A stretch of DNA of 35,183 nt from Reticulitermes lucifugus (lineage: Eukaryota > Arthropoda > Insecta > Blattodea > Rhinotermitidae), in contig JAKCWW010000406.1 of NCBI GenBank assembly GCA_026260175.1, positions 59,717 to 94,899 on the forward strand. The letters are read 5' to 3'. Below, piece by piece: positions 1 through 10,315 of the stretch. The position numbers and the translations under genes are program-made. The notes beneath the pieces were generated by a model. That model did not search any database. It saw nothing but the letters and a program-made list of their open reading frames with translations, and was not told where the DNA came from. How positions within the stretch are numbered: the stretch's first letter is position 1; each line of letters starts with the position of its first letter.

Positions 1-66
1 CCGGCATCGAACCCGGGCCTCCGCGGTGAGAGGCCGGCGACTAACCGCCTGAGCCATGGCACGTCC
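1..66 (-). repeat. tRNA-derived SINE-like end, cut by the window edge
   Basis: Read on the minus strand, this stretch has an A-box-like TGGCTCAGGCGG followed about 30 bases later by a B-box-like GGTTCGATGCC, the internal promoter of RNA polymerase III genes. The intervening GCCGGCCTCTCACCGC is a tRNA-like anticodon region of the sort seen in arthropod tRNA-derived SINEs. The downstream part lies outside the window, so a true tRNA cannot be excluded. There is no clean acceptor-stem partner in view, which favours a SINE. Confidence 0.5.
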
Positions 67-332
67 TTATTCCCGGTGTTACTACGCTGAGAAATTTCGA
101 AGAGCAATGTTTTCTGGTGTGTAACCCCGTCCGAAAATTGCAGGCTATATGTTCCACGCATGCTTCGCTCTATTTCACGCAAGTTACAGGAAGACACAAA
201 TTGCAACAATTTTAGCTCTGAAATTGTAATTCACTCTAGATTATTAATGTGCTTGAAATAATTCTATTAAAACTTCCAATAAACACAGCAAGTTTTCAGA
301 AATAACCACGACTGACTTTTCCTTTTTTTCAG
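67..332 (+). other. 3' end of the last intron of the upstream Gr gene
   Basis: No coding sequence is seen. The stretch ends in a strong polypyrimidine tract and TTTTTTTCAG, a good splice acceptor directly in front of the terminal Gr exon. The SINE-like sequence at the window start would lie inside this same intron. Confidence 0.6.
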
Positions 333-431
333 TTGGTGTCTTCCATTGTGACGTATCTGGTGGTTCTGGCTCAATTTCAGATCAGCTCCCGCTCAGAAGA
401 CACGGGAAACAACGGTACGATATCACGCTGA
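333..431 (+). CDS. Gr: Gustatory receptor, CO2-receptor-like: terminal exon of an upstream tandem copy (partial)
   Basis: This exon follows a TTTTTTTCAG acceptor, opens in phase 0 and encodes 32 residues ending at a TGA at 429-431. It carries VTYLVVLAQFQ, the signature of insect gustatory receptors (TYhhhhhQF) in transmembrane helix 7, followed by a polar tail with an N-G-T sequon. Over the first 21 residues about 14 match the last exon of the complete receptor gene at 27843-27947, and the splice phase is the same. The two are therefore tandem relatives in the same orientation. The other exons lie to the left of the window, so intactness cannot be judged. The family's known role is a ligand-gated cation channel or channel subunit in sensory neurons. 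CO2-clade membership is inferred from likeness to its neighbour. Confidence 0.85.
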   Translation: MVSSIVTYLVVLAQFQISSRSEDTGNNGTISR

Positions 432-2558
432 ACAGACGGTCTACAACCGGTTACAGTGTTCAATTGTTTAGCCATTCACCAATAATCTATTAATCTAAAA
501 GTGGATTGTTTAACAGAAACAAATACCGTTACGAAAGACACCCAGTTATTTGTGTAAAGAAGTAACAAACTTGTAGTCTCAGTACAGAATAAGACATTTC
601 TCTCTTACATGTTGGCAAAAAAGAATAAGAGTTGTCAGCGCAAAAAATTCGAAAAGATTTACAAGTAGTGTCCTAAGACTGTGTGTCTTAAACTCATAAA
701 CGACATGCAAAGAAACTAACTTTTTAGGTTCACAAAGCCCTCATACTAAGGAGGCCACTTCGAAGAAAGGTGTGATGGATGACAATGAGAGACAACCTTT
801 TCATGATACCATCATCATGTATAAATGTATCCCAGAATATTTTCCACCTTTCATAATTATAAAAAAAATGTTAGGTATAGCATATACACATATCAACACA
901 TGCGAGATTTGAGGTAGGCATGGCGGTAACTCTCGTACGTGACGCCGTATAGTAGCTATGTTAGAAATCAACAGACGTTTCGGAGGAACCTACTGTTTCC
1001 ACATTTAGTGTAGTTACCCCGAAAGTGAAGGCAGGTTCATCCGAAATGTTGTACACTTCTATCAGATTACATGGCGTCACATTCTAGACGACAGTAAATT
1101 CCGCGCACACACACTCACAGTCCTACGTATATACGTATATATATACACACATAGATATTGTTGCACCGTGTGTTTATTAGAAGCTATAATTGACAAAAAA
1201 CACCATAGTACACATAACAAAATAAATTTCGGCCCAGCAGAAATATCTTCAGGGAGAACAAAAATATTATTGGAAATTTGTAACTCATGGTACAGTTATA
1301 ACGTCAGGTCTGGTGACTTGTTTCATATTATTTAAAAAGTCTTCAGTTTTCATATATTTATTGACGGTAGTTTCTCTGTGTCAATGGCATTGTCGTAGAT
1401 AGGTTTAATAACAATATTAAACGTACATGCAAACCGTTTGGATCTTCTTTGTTAAAATATGTTGCAATTCACAATATTTCGATAATAATGTGATCAAATA
1501 TTTGATATACGGCATACGACTGATATATGCCTTAATTATCACAGACATATCAATAAGCTTACGAGTATATCATATCATTAACATTTCATCCTGCATCATT
1601 CATCTCTTTTTTACTTCCAATGTCGTACATTCTGAAAAATCAGTGGCTGCTGCTAAATGGGTTTCACATTCGTAAGAACTGCTTGTGCCATAAATTCGTT
1701 TTTGGATTTAGGCTATATGCTTGTAGTGCCCAAAGTAGCCTATAAGAGTGAGAACCAATATATCTACAAGTATTTTATGTGAAATACGGTTGCGTGTTTT
1801 ATATTGGTTTTCATTAGGGATAATTACAGTTGTAGTAAAATAGGGCCTAATTTCTCCAGTAATATTTCCGATTAAATCCTTTAGTAAGAATTTAAGACAA
1901 ATGAAGCTGCTGGCCAGAATGATTTTTACACTATTTAAAAATAAATATTTTTGGTACTTTTTCAAACAATACAATTATCAGGAAAACCTATTTTCTGCTC
2001 GAACTGAAATGAGAAAATTTGACTCAATTTGCAGATATGTGATTCGTATCAACAGAAAATCAGTCATACTCTCACTCTTTATGCAGGTGAATTAATTTAT
2101 ATCCATTTATTTACCCAACCATCCATTAATTCATCTCACCCCCCCCCCCACTTCTTAGGCAAGTACAGTTTACACATGTTATTAAAAATCTGACCAGTAA
2201 CTGGGCGCCCATACAGTTTTGGATCGCGAGGTGCAAACAAGGACAGATTTTGTAGGCTGTTTCTTCCAGTGGAATCATCTATAAGATAGTCATTTTTGTG
2301 ACCTGTCAATTCCAATGGATTACCCATATGAAGTCATATTTACGAGTACAGGAATAAGGAAGTGTCCTTGTCGGGAAACAGATTTTACACATATTCTTGG
2401 GCACAGATGTACCAAAAGTCCGTATTTCCTTGGCCCATTTGCAATTTATGGTGGTATTAGTTTCACCCGTTTACCATATCGTGTAAATATATTTAGTTGT
2501 CTCATTTGTTCAGGTTTTTTACGAAAAAGTTATGTATTACTCATCTAACCCATGCGTG

Positions 2559-2897
2559 CTACATGTCCTGCTCATTTTGTCTTTCAAAAATAAATGTGTG
2601 GAGAGAAAGGTAAGGCTTCACAATTAGGCCCCCGTCTTCATGCAAAATGTGCATAACATAATTTAAATTCAAGACCAAATTCTCCTCAAGTTTTCTCAGG
2701 CGGTCTGTGAGCTTTATGCGAGCGCTCGCTGAAGCACATAACTCGGAAGCTTCCTCCGTCCAGCCGGTTAAACCAAAATGCGTTGAGGTTGCTTCACGGA
2801 TGCGCTGTCTATGAACCTCACGGTCTGATATACAGATGTCTGTGCTTGTAACTGACTCGTCGATGTATTGAAAGTGAATCATATAATAAAGGAACAT
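2559..2897 (-). CDS. Unrecognised 112-codon open frame (doubtful)
   Basis: An ATG-started frame of 112 codons on the minus strand with an unremarkable, partly charged composition (for example KLTDRLRKLEEN). It matches no family I recognise. No splice sites or neighbouring exons were identified. Part of it lies in locally GC-richer sequence, which lowers the chance of stop codons, so it may be an accident or a decayed element. It is listed only because it is one of the few open frames here not explained by a repeat. Confidence 0.1.
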   Translation of the reverse strand: MFLYYMIHFQYIDESVTSTDICISDREVHRQRIREATSTHFGLTGWTEEASELCASASARIKLTDRLRKLEENLVLNLNYVMHILHEDGGLIVKPYLSLHTFIFERQNEQDM

Positions 2898-4324
2898 GTT
2901 ACACGTTGTAGCTAGAACGGACGTTAGGACGCGACGTCATAACACGTTACTGCTTGACTAGCCCTGTGGAAGCACGATAAACTCTAGAAGAGATTAAGCG
3001 ATACACAAAGGGTTCGCATTATTGTACCTACGATGACCAGCTTATAATACACTAAAACATAAATATTATCTCGCTGTAATTATACACTATGGTAACGTCA
3101 ATATAACCGGACACTTGGTGTTTGTGAGTATACAGACTGGCCACGATCACGGACTATTTGAGTATGTAAGAAGTAATCACCTTGGGTTGTCATGCAGTTC
3201 TGACATCAGTGGATGAAATGAGAATATAATGGTTGTGTGATGCAAATTCACGATTGTCTAAACACTGTGGCTGAAAACAATGTGACGGGTTTAAACCAAA
3301 CTTGATAAGAAGGATTCTACATTACATATTTAGATGTATTTGCGAATCTTACCCGTCAAACAGCACACCACTTTTACATGAAAGATAAAACCGCATTTTA
3401 AGGCTCTGTTTTCAATGACTTTTTAAAGGGTAAATCGAAGATTCGAATCACGTTTTTTGGACTAATTTAATTTTGGTCCTTATACTTAAGATAAAAATAA
3501 AACTCAAAACTTGGTAACAAATGCCATAAGACTCCAGAAGAAATTATGAATTAGGTAGACGGTGTACCAAGAACGATAAAATTTATCTGAAATTCTTTAA
3601 TGGGTAGGATGATTATTAAAAACCAGTTTTCTAAGACCGTAATTATCAGCGTGGTAAGCAGAGTAAAATTTCTGATATCTGGAAACTTCGGGAAAAATGG
3701 AGTACCAGATACCATAATTTTCTGATTATCAGAAGGTTGTATCGAATCCGTAATTTAGTGTGCCTGGCAACCTCATGGACAGACCTAACCATTTAATTTA
3801 TCAGTTGATATGTTTTTTGATTTTTCCTTCCGCGTTTTCTATTCAATTTGCATCACTAGTTGCGTAACACGGTGCATAGGACAGAAGTCTTGAATAGCAA
3901 TAATTAATTTTCTTATTCTCGGTATATGTGCTGGGTGCTTCGGGTTCATGAAATAGTAAGATGTAATTGGCATATAACCAATTTGTGGTTAACAGATCTT
4001 TTCGAATCATCTACTGCAGTATATTACAGCCTTTTACTCTATTAAGGTACCAAGAGCAACAACTTATACTCTGTAGACAGAGAGACCGCAGGTTCTTCAA
4101 AAACTCTGGCACATATGCACGAAAATGTACGGTGTCATACCCCTAGAATGCCCCCATTAAATGATTAACTTCATCAGTTGTCGCTTCAGCCTACATGATC
4201 TTTGCACTTCTCTACTGAGGTGTTTTGTAAGTCCTAGTGGCCTGCAGCGGCACTCGTAGAATGGACGGTGAACTGTCACAAGCCTAGAGGGAAAACACTG
4301 ATACTTCAGGTGGGCCTCAGACTC

Positions 4325-4385
4325 GCAGTCTCAGTGTCCAAGCGGCTTAAGAATACGCGGTTTCGATTACCGCCAGAGACACTGC
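4325..4385 (+). repeat. Possible decayed tRNA-derived SINE fragment
   Basis: A-box-like TGTCCAAGCGGC is followed by B-box-like GGTTTCGATTACC. The spacing is shorter than in a functional tRNA or SINE promoter, so this would be a deleted copy. The evidence is only these two short boxes. Confidence 0.25.
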
Positions 4386-4550
4386 TGACTGTGTGCTTAA
4401 ACTCATGTTAACAGAAGATTTTCGATGGTCTGATCTCCACGTAAAGCGTCCTACTGCCTGTTTGAACAGCAATAAGACCCCTATGGTTAGAGGGACATAA
4501 ATGTGGATAGACAGCCAAAGAAAGACAAGAGAAAAAGAAAGGAATTAGCA

Positions 4551-4569
4551 TAATAATAATAATAATAAA
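4551..4569. repeat. (AAT)n microsatellite
   Basis: Uninterrupted trinucleotide run TAATAATAAT and onward; simple repeat with no coding meaning. Confidence 0.9.
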
Positions 4570-4917
4570 TCCAAAAAGATTTTAGCATTTACAACAGAAA
4601 TAGACCGCATGTGAAATGTAAAAAAAGTGACACCAGTAATAACAGGGACAAATGGAACCACCACAAAATCATTCTGAAAATACCTGAGCAACATACCGGG
4701 AAAGCACGGCATCAAGGAACTATAGAAAAGATTCACAATGGGCACTGCACACATACTTAGAAAAGTAATAATGTAAAGGTACAAAACCATTCAACGAAGG
4801 AAATAGCATTATATATGTCATGAATTGTAACTACGGAATAGCTTTAACACTATATACGCTAGAAACACGTTTCGTTTCACGTATGTAATTGCGAACACCC
4901 TGCTAAAGGCGATAACA

Positions 4918-4946
4918 AATAATAATAATAATAATAATAATAATAA
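4918..4946. repeat. (AAT)n microsatellite
   Basis: About nine perfect AAT units; a second locus of the same motif about 350 bases from the first. Confidence 0.9.
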
Positions 4947-5368
4947 GTAGTGATAACATTTAAACAGTTTTTACTCTTTCTTACACCCACCCAATCTCGT
5001 GCAAAGGTTCATACTGGGTAGAGCTGCATATCTACTCCCCGTCTGTGCCTTCACGGCATGTGATGGGAGAATTTACATTTACTCTTCCTTAAAGTGTCAT
5101 GTTCAAAGTTCAAATACTGTGACTAGATTTGCAACTGAATCCCTCCATGTATGGATTCGTATTATGCAGTCAACACTACAAATTTGTACGTTTACCGAAA
5201 GATTTCATTCTGTTGCTTGGTTTATTTAACAACGCTTTCTCACCCTTGTAAATTATATTTTTGGAAGTGGAGAGTAAATACTGAATTCAACAGGACCTAC
5301 AAATGGCCCTCATTGCTTGTTTAAGACGTCCTAGCATTTTATATGACCTTCACCGTGCATTTTAATTT

Positions 5369-5463
5369 CACTGAATATTAACCAACGAAATGCACATTTA
5401 ATAGTTATATACTAATATTAAAATTTGATAGTGAATGTGCATTTCTTTGGTTAATATTCAGTG
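5369..5463. repeat. Near-perfect palindromic foldback sequence
   Basis: CACTGAATATTAACCAA... at 5369 onward returns as its reverse complement ...TTGGTTAATATTCAGTG ending at 5463. The arms are about 30 bases with one visible mismatch, and the AT-rich loop is about 35 bases. A 13-base direct repeat, GTCCTAGCATTTT, lies outside it at 5328-5340 and 5469-5481. This looks like a short foldback MITE or the remains of an insertion with its target duplication. Confidence 0.75.
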
Positions 5464-5481
5464 ACGTTGTCCTAGCATTTT

Positions 5482-7038
5482 CCTGGTGGGATAAATAAGT
5501 CGGTGGAACTCCGACTGTGAAACGGACATAATAAACGAAGCAGAAGTGCTGATCTTTATTCATATTTATGTTAGATTATAAAGTCCCAAAAGCAGTGTTT
5601 TAAGTGTGACAGAAATATACTACAGTATGATATAAAGAGAATAATTTGTTTAGGCAACATAAACTTCAGTTTTAATTCTCATATCAGATAAAAAAATGAG
5701 TTACATTATCAAAGAGTTTTCTGCGTGTTAAAGGGATAAAAAGAAAATACTACAAATTTTACCATACCTTTAGTAAGTTGTTACAGCCTCAATATATTGC
5801 CTCTGAAAGCACAGTAGTTACCATGCTTACGACTTTCTTTTAACAAAAGAAATATGCATGTTGCTCCACAGCATGTATGTATGGGTTTCGCATGATTCTC
5901 AGAATAGGAAGCCATTATTTCCCTAACATCAACCCGTTAGTTTACGTACAATAGATGCAGTGTGCTCTCTGTAAAGTGGGACCTGAAATTTTAAATATTA
6001 CTTAGATATATTTCAGGCTCCACAGATTCAAGCCGTGCAATTGGTGTGAAGGTTTACCACAAACTAATTTCTTACCAATGGCTATAGACGGCAGAAAATA
6101 TGAAAAGAAAAGATACGTGTTGATTTACAATTGCGCTCCTGACTTTTAAATCAACAATTTATGAATTACGGTTAAACTATTCAAGGTTTGCGTGCAAGTC
6201 TTATAATCACTTGACAAAAGTGTTAGACGCGATTTTATACTTGTATATTCGTTTGTATGTTTCATCCCTGATATTACACTGAATTGCGACCCATCTGCAA
6301 AGCATTCATTTTAATGCACACTATAAAAGGAACCTACAAGAAGGAAGGCTAATTGCTCGATACTTAGGAACTAATGTACAAGTTCCTCAACTCTCCTGGC
6401 AACTCGAAAACAAGGTCCTATCCCTTAAGATAGTGGTGGCAGATTAACTTTCACCAGGACAAGTACTTCGAAATATCGCCTTTAGAAGGGTTAAACCTCT
6501 CTTTATATGATATATACCGTTTTGTGTAACATATTCCTTTAACTAAGGTAAACATTTGAGTGTTCTGGAGGATTTTGGTCTGGAGTTGTAAATGTAACAC
6601 GTACAGAAATAATTGATCTCCGTTGTACGTGCTGATTCAAGGAACTAGGTGATGTAAGATAAATATTAGAGTAATGCTTATTAAGTATTTATAAGGAATT
6701 CCCCGCCTATCGCATCCGGAGTTAAGGGATTACACGCTACTATAATGCTGAAACGTCAATAACACTCGCGCACCTCCTGGGACTGCTATAGAAGAGAACA
6801 GAACCGCCGGCGTCGCATTTCGAGCCAGCAAAACAAAGCGTAAGTATTACCGTCTCGAACAGCCCTTGAAAACACAGTTCTCAGGAAAACAATTGTACTA
6901 TGAGGAATGAAGTATGTACACTGACAATTTAGGCTATTATGTGAGTCGGTCAAAAATTAGGTTACACTGCTTATATTTTCGGTATGTTATTTGCATCTAT
7001 AACACGAACAGTTCAGGTGCGATTGTGCTGCTGTCTCA
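5482..7038. other. Intergenic, nothing recognised
   Basis: AT-rich sequence with only short open frames. No splice-flanked coding island, repeat signature or microsatellite was recognised. Confidence 0.4.
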
Positions 7039-7257
7039 CTATTTTTCCACGTAGTCCCAGCCACAACTCAGACATTTTTCACATCAGGGGAGAAGATTTT
7101 CTGCGTCCAGTTGATAGAAGTTCGTGTCCTGTGTTATCAGCCGTCGTGTCACGACAGGTTCCATATTGCCACCATCTGTAAACCTGTAGTCGCCAAGATC
7201 TTGCTTCAGTGCTCAAATCAGATGACAATCGCTTGGCGATGAATTGCCCTGATATAA
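7039..7257 (-). pseudogene. Mariner-family transposase, C-terminal relic
   Basis: In one minus-strand frame this reads as the end of a mariner/SETMAR-type transposase. It starts with a PSDCHL segment corresponding to the family's YSPDLAPSDxHLF catalytic-domain block, continues through ALKQDLGDYRF, VVTRRLITQDTNFY and KCLSCGWDYVEK, and stops at 7039-7041. The final GDYVEK-type ending is characteristic of the family. Two internal stop codons (after HLI and before CEK) show it is dead. The N-terminal two thirds are absent or unrecognisable. The function of an intact copy would be cut-and-paste transposition. Confidence 0.75.
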
Positions 7258-7579
7258 TCATAATCACCGTAGGTCATTTTAGTTACGAAATCGTGGGCCA
7301 TGTTAACATGTCTAATGATCGACTCTCGTAAGTAACCTGTATGTAAGCGATGTGTACACTTAGCAGTCTCTGTTGTTAGGGTGGTGAAATACACGAATAG
7401 GAAGATCTGACGGGCCGACAAGCGTATTTTGGATTTTGAAGAGAAGAAATACAGAAAGCTTTGTGATGGGGGTAAAGAGTTTAATATGTGGTGTAGGGTT
7501 CATTGTTTTTAAGGACATGAATTTAACATAGTTACAAGTATCAAATATCGGACGTGTTCCAAGCCAGTTGAATCTAATC

Positions 7580-7660
7580 CGAACCTGAATGTTGATTACC
7601 GTGTTTACAAGAGCCAGACATCGGACTCTATTCTGAGCCAATTGAATCCACTCCATACTC
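7580..7660 (-). pseudogene. LINE retrotransposon ORF2, extreme C-terminal relic
   Basis: The minus-strand frame starts MEWIQLAQNRVRCLALVNTV and continues INIQV. This matches the (D)WIxLAQDRDRWRALVNTVMNLRV block found at the end of many insect non-LTR retrotransposon reverse-transcriptase ORFs. Only about 25 codons are recognisable. Downstream a similar phrase (IRFNWLGTRP) recurs, perhaps a small internal duplication. It is the same block as the relic at 9680-9835. Confidence 0.65.
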
Positions 7661-9679
7661 CGTTATAAGGTTTCTTTGAACTTTTTAAAATAGTATTACG
7701 TTTTGAGCTACACCACAACATAAGCTCATAATTTTCCATCGAATGTGGGTCTTACAAGCCGCTTCTTCCATTCAAGTTCCCGATTAAAATTTTACATACA
7801 TTTCTTCTCTTCCTTATTCTATGTGTGCTATATGAAAAGCAGTTACTTGATGAACTGAGAAATAGATACATGATAATATCAAGATGGATTTCAGTACTTA
7901 TTTTGTGGGAATAAAGGTGGATGGGATTGGTTTAAGATCAGGTTTTGGTATTCGCAATTTTAAACCTTCGATTTATGTTTAACGCGTCGAGAGCAAATGT
8001 TATTAGTCATGAATAAAGACGAAACGGAAAATTTATTTCGATGTCTCTGAGTGGTTGCTGTATAGTAGGTTCTGGCATTTCATTGTGTTTGGCGGTGTAA
8101 CCGACCATGGACTGTAGTTCTGTTCTCGGAGAGGCTTTGAAGGATAGGAAGATAATCTGTAATATTTGGAAATGTATCCACTTTAAGTATATACCAATGG
8201 AATTGTAATTATTACTTTGCTTGGAATACACCGCGCCTCATTAAGCGACATTTTTCGAAACATATGAACCTATTACATACTTAACAAAGTGCAGCAGGTA
8301 TTCAAGACTGGCTGGCGCCTGGCTGCCATCAGTGTACGTGACTTCAACAAAGTAAAAGAGTATGCAGTTTCCTTTATCGGTGAAATAATAATTTGCACGT
8401 GTCGATATTTTAGCCAGGAGTCTGGATGAAATGACAATGGCGTAAGCCAATCCAAAACCGCAATTAAAAATTTGCAACTCCACCAAAACTGAACGCCGCG
8501 TTTGGTAATAACGACGTCGAGGCACTGGTGAGAACAGCCGAGTTTTGGTCCTCGATGAGTTAACTTACACGTATGTGATGGACACTCAACGAATAACGCA
8601 GTAGCTCTGTCCGCCCACAAGTAAATATGACACTTGAATCAACGTAGCACTTGACCTTTAGATGTGAACATATAATTGTGATTAGGACTTCGATGAGTAA
8701 AATATATCACTATACTTTGGGTTAGCGAGAAGTAACTGAACTATTTAAAATTTAAAAATAACAGTTCTTTCCAAAACTAAGCGCAAGTGTGATTATCATA
8801 ACTATACACACGTGTCGCGACATTACAATGACCACGCAGTAAGCGTATTTTCAGTGGAGGAACTGTGAATAAATCAAAACTATTATAAAATAAAGCGTGA
8901 ACACATCATTTTTAGTCCAGCACCATCAACAGTCAATTTAGGTTTTGCACCGGAATAATCCCAAAGACAAATAAGATGCTCCCGATTGGGTGAGGACTGC
9001 CTCAAAAGTTGGCAAGGAGTACGGCAGTTGCGGAGCAGTTAACCGTCGATTTGTATCTGGAATAAATTAATATGAACAATTGTGAAACTTATGTCCCATA
9101 TTTCCGATAGTAACAACGGCTAACGACCTGGAAAATTTCGATCAAGCTGGGTATAGTAGATACAGAATAATTTTGCCAGGCCATTTTCATTTTAGGTGAG
9201 ATATGAAGTTTTCAGAGCCCTGAATGACAAATTTACGATCTTCTGGCTTTTGTATATAAAGGCACCGTGTTTCTATGAGACTTTGTTTCCCACTGCCAAA
9301 TTAGGTGGGATTGTAAACCGGAGGACCATAATTTTGATATTTCAATTTAGTTGGGCTCATTTGTCAGTTTTTTTAACGGCCTGAAGTACAAGAGTACTTC
9401 CTGAGTGGGTTACCATGTTATGTTTTGTCTTTTGAAAGGCAATTCTATTACGAGTACATGTATATTAGTGTAATGTTAGTTTAATTAAATAGCACTCACA
9501 TAGAGACTCAGAATTCCTTAAATGCCTTCCATACTCTATTGGGTGTACCTCGGAAAGGTGTTGACCTGAGATAAAATTTTCTCGAATAAAGTTATAGTTG
9601 ACTAAGTAACTGGGCCTAATTAGGTATGCATCCATAAAAGCTCATCTTCAGAAGATAGTCAAAAAATTCCTGCATCTTA
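7661..9679. other. Intergenic, no recognised gene
   Basis: Overlapping minus-strand open frames of 94 and 115 codons occur at 8241-8620, but neither resembles a known family and neither is flanked by further coding islands. I treat them as chance frames. Nothing else stands out. Confidence 0.4.
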
Positions 9680-9835
9680 TGCAACCTGAAATTTCATTAC
9701 CGTGTTCAAAAAAGCCCGCCAAGTCCCTATTCTGAGACAAATGTAGTCCACATCCATTCATCCTGTTTCTTTAGGATAGATTTTAACAAAATCCTCCCAC
9801 TTACGCCTAAATCTTTCAGTCTCTGTGCTTCCGCT
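9680..9835 (-). pseudogene. LINE retrotransposon ORF2, C-terminal relic
   Basis: Minus-strand reading gives RRKWEDFVKIYPKETG, then MDVDYICLRIGTWRAFLNTV followed by MKFQVA and a stop at 9677-9679. This parallels the RRRWEDNIKxDLxE...DWIxLAQDRDRWRALVNTV ending of insect non-LTR elements. The two blocks are in different frames, so at least one frameshift has occurred. The element's 3' untranslated tail may continue to about 9560. It has the same orientation and family block as the 7580-7660 relic. Confidence 0.65.
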
Positions 9836-10100
9836 CTTCGTACCAAAAAAATTTTAAAACTTATCTGACTGAACAAAAGTTTCAAGCGTGCACAAAATAC
9901 ATGATACGGCACACATTCCGCCATTTGCAAACTTCAGTACCATGTAAACCGCGAGAGTAGTAGTATGAGAGACTGAAATGTTTGCCAGCTTTCTGCTATC
10001 GCCCTGCCATCTAGCATACCTTCCTCAGCGGAAAGGTGGCACAGATAAACATGAGTGTAAATTTATGTGTTCCTTTAAAATACAGGAACACATTCTGAGG

Positions 10101-10106
10101 TATAAA
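10101..10106 (+). promoter_or_regulatory. Possible TATA box before the Gr gene
   Basis: TATAAA lies 20 bases upstream of the first in-frame ATG (10126). If it is a real TATA box, transcription would start around 10130 and translation would have to use a later ATG, at 10243 or 10252. It could equally be chance in AT-rich DNA. Confidence 0.2.
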
Positions 10107-10125
10107 GACCGTGACAGAATTGCCA

Positions 10126-10315
10126 ATGTTTTCTCACGAGGGACATTTCTACAACTCGTATCATCGGGAAACAACACAGAAGAATAATGCTGTATTCCCA
10201 GTCACAAAGCCAACTAAAACACAAGGTCAACCGAACAGCTTCATGCATGATATGGGACCAACATTTAAACTCTACCGTCTTCTGGGACATTTACCACTTC
10301 ACATGGACGACTCAG
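10126..10315 (+). CDS. Gr: Gr gene exon 1 (N-terminus)
   Basis: The open frame runs from 10099 after a TGA at 10096; the first ATG is 10126. It encodes 63 residues plus the first base of a split glycine codon. The end, FKLYRLLGHLPLHMDDS, is the conserved pre-TM1 block of Grs (a leucine-rich stretch ending in G-x-x-P). The donor is TCAG|GTAATA in phase 1. The next exon opens with the complementary two bases GT, completing GGT. The first 39 residues are polar and low in similarity to anything; the true start could be ATG 10243 or 10252, just before the conserved block. Confidence 0.7.

Larger units (their letters stand above)
432..5327. other. Intergenic region with no convincing gene
   Basis: AT-rich sequence with short ORFs only. 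The first AATAAA in the + direction after the upstream Gr stop is at 1221-1226, about 790 bases downstream; it may be that gene's poly(A) signal, but the distance is long. A run of 11 C lies at 2139-2149. Two (AAT)n microsatellites and a weak open frame are listed separately. I see nothing else. Confidence 0.5.

Noticed and set aside
1..66. True tRNA gene on the minus strand
   Set aside because: The A and B boxes are tRNA-like, but the 3' acceptor half lies outside the window and the body resembles arthropod tRNA-derived SINEs; listed as SINE-like only.
4551..4946. CRISPR-like spaced repeats
   Set aside because: Only two (AAT)n microsatellites with no unit-spacer structure; the genome is eukaryotic.
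5369..5463. Rho-independent terminator or structured RNA
   Set aside because: A palindrome in an animal intergenic region with a large loop and flanking direct repeats is better explained as a foldback element.
8241..8620. Two overlapping minus-strand open frames of 94 and 115 codons
   Set aside because: They overlap in different frames, match no family and have no splice-flanked neighbours.
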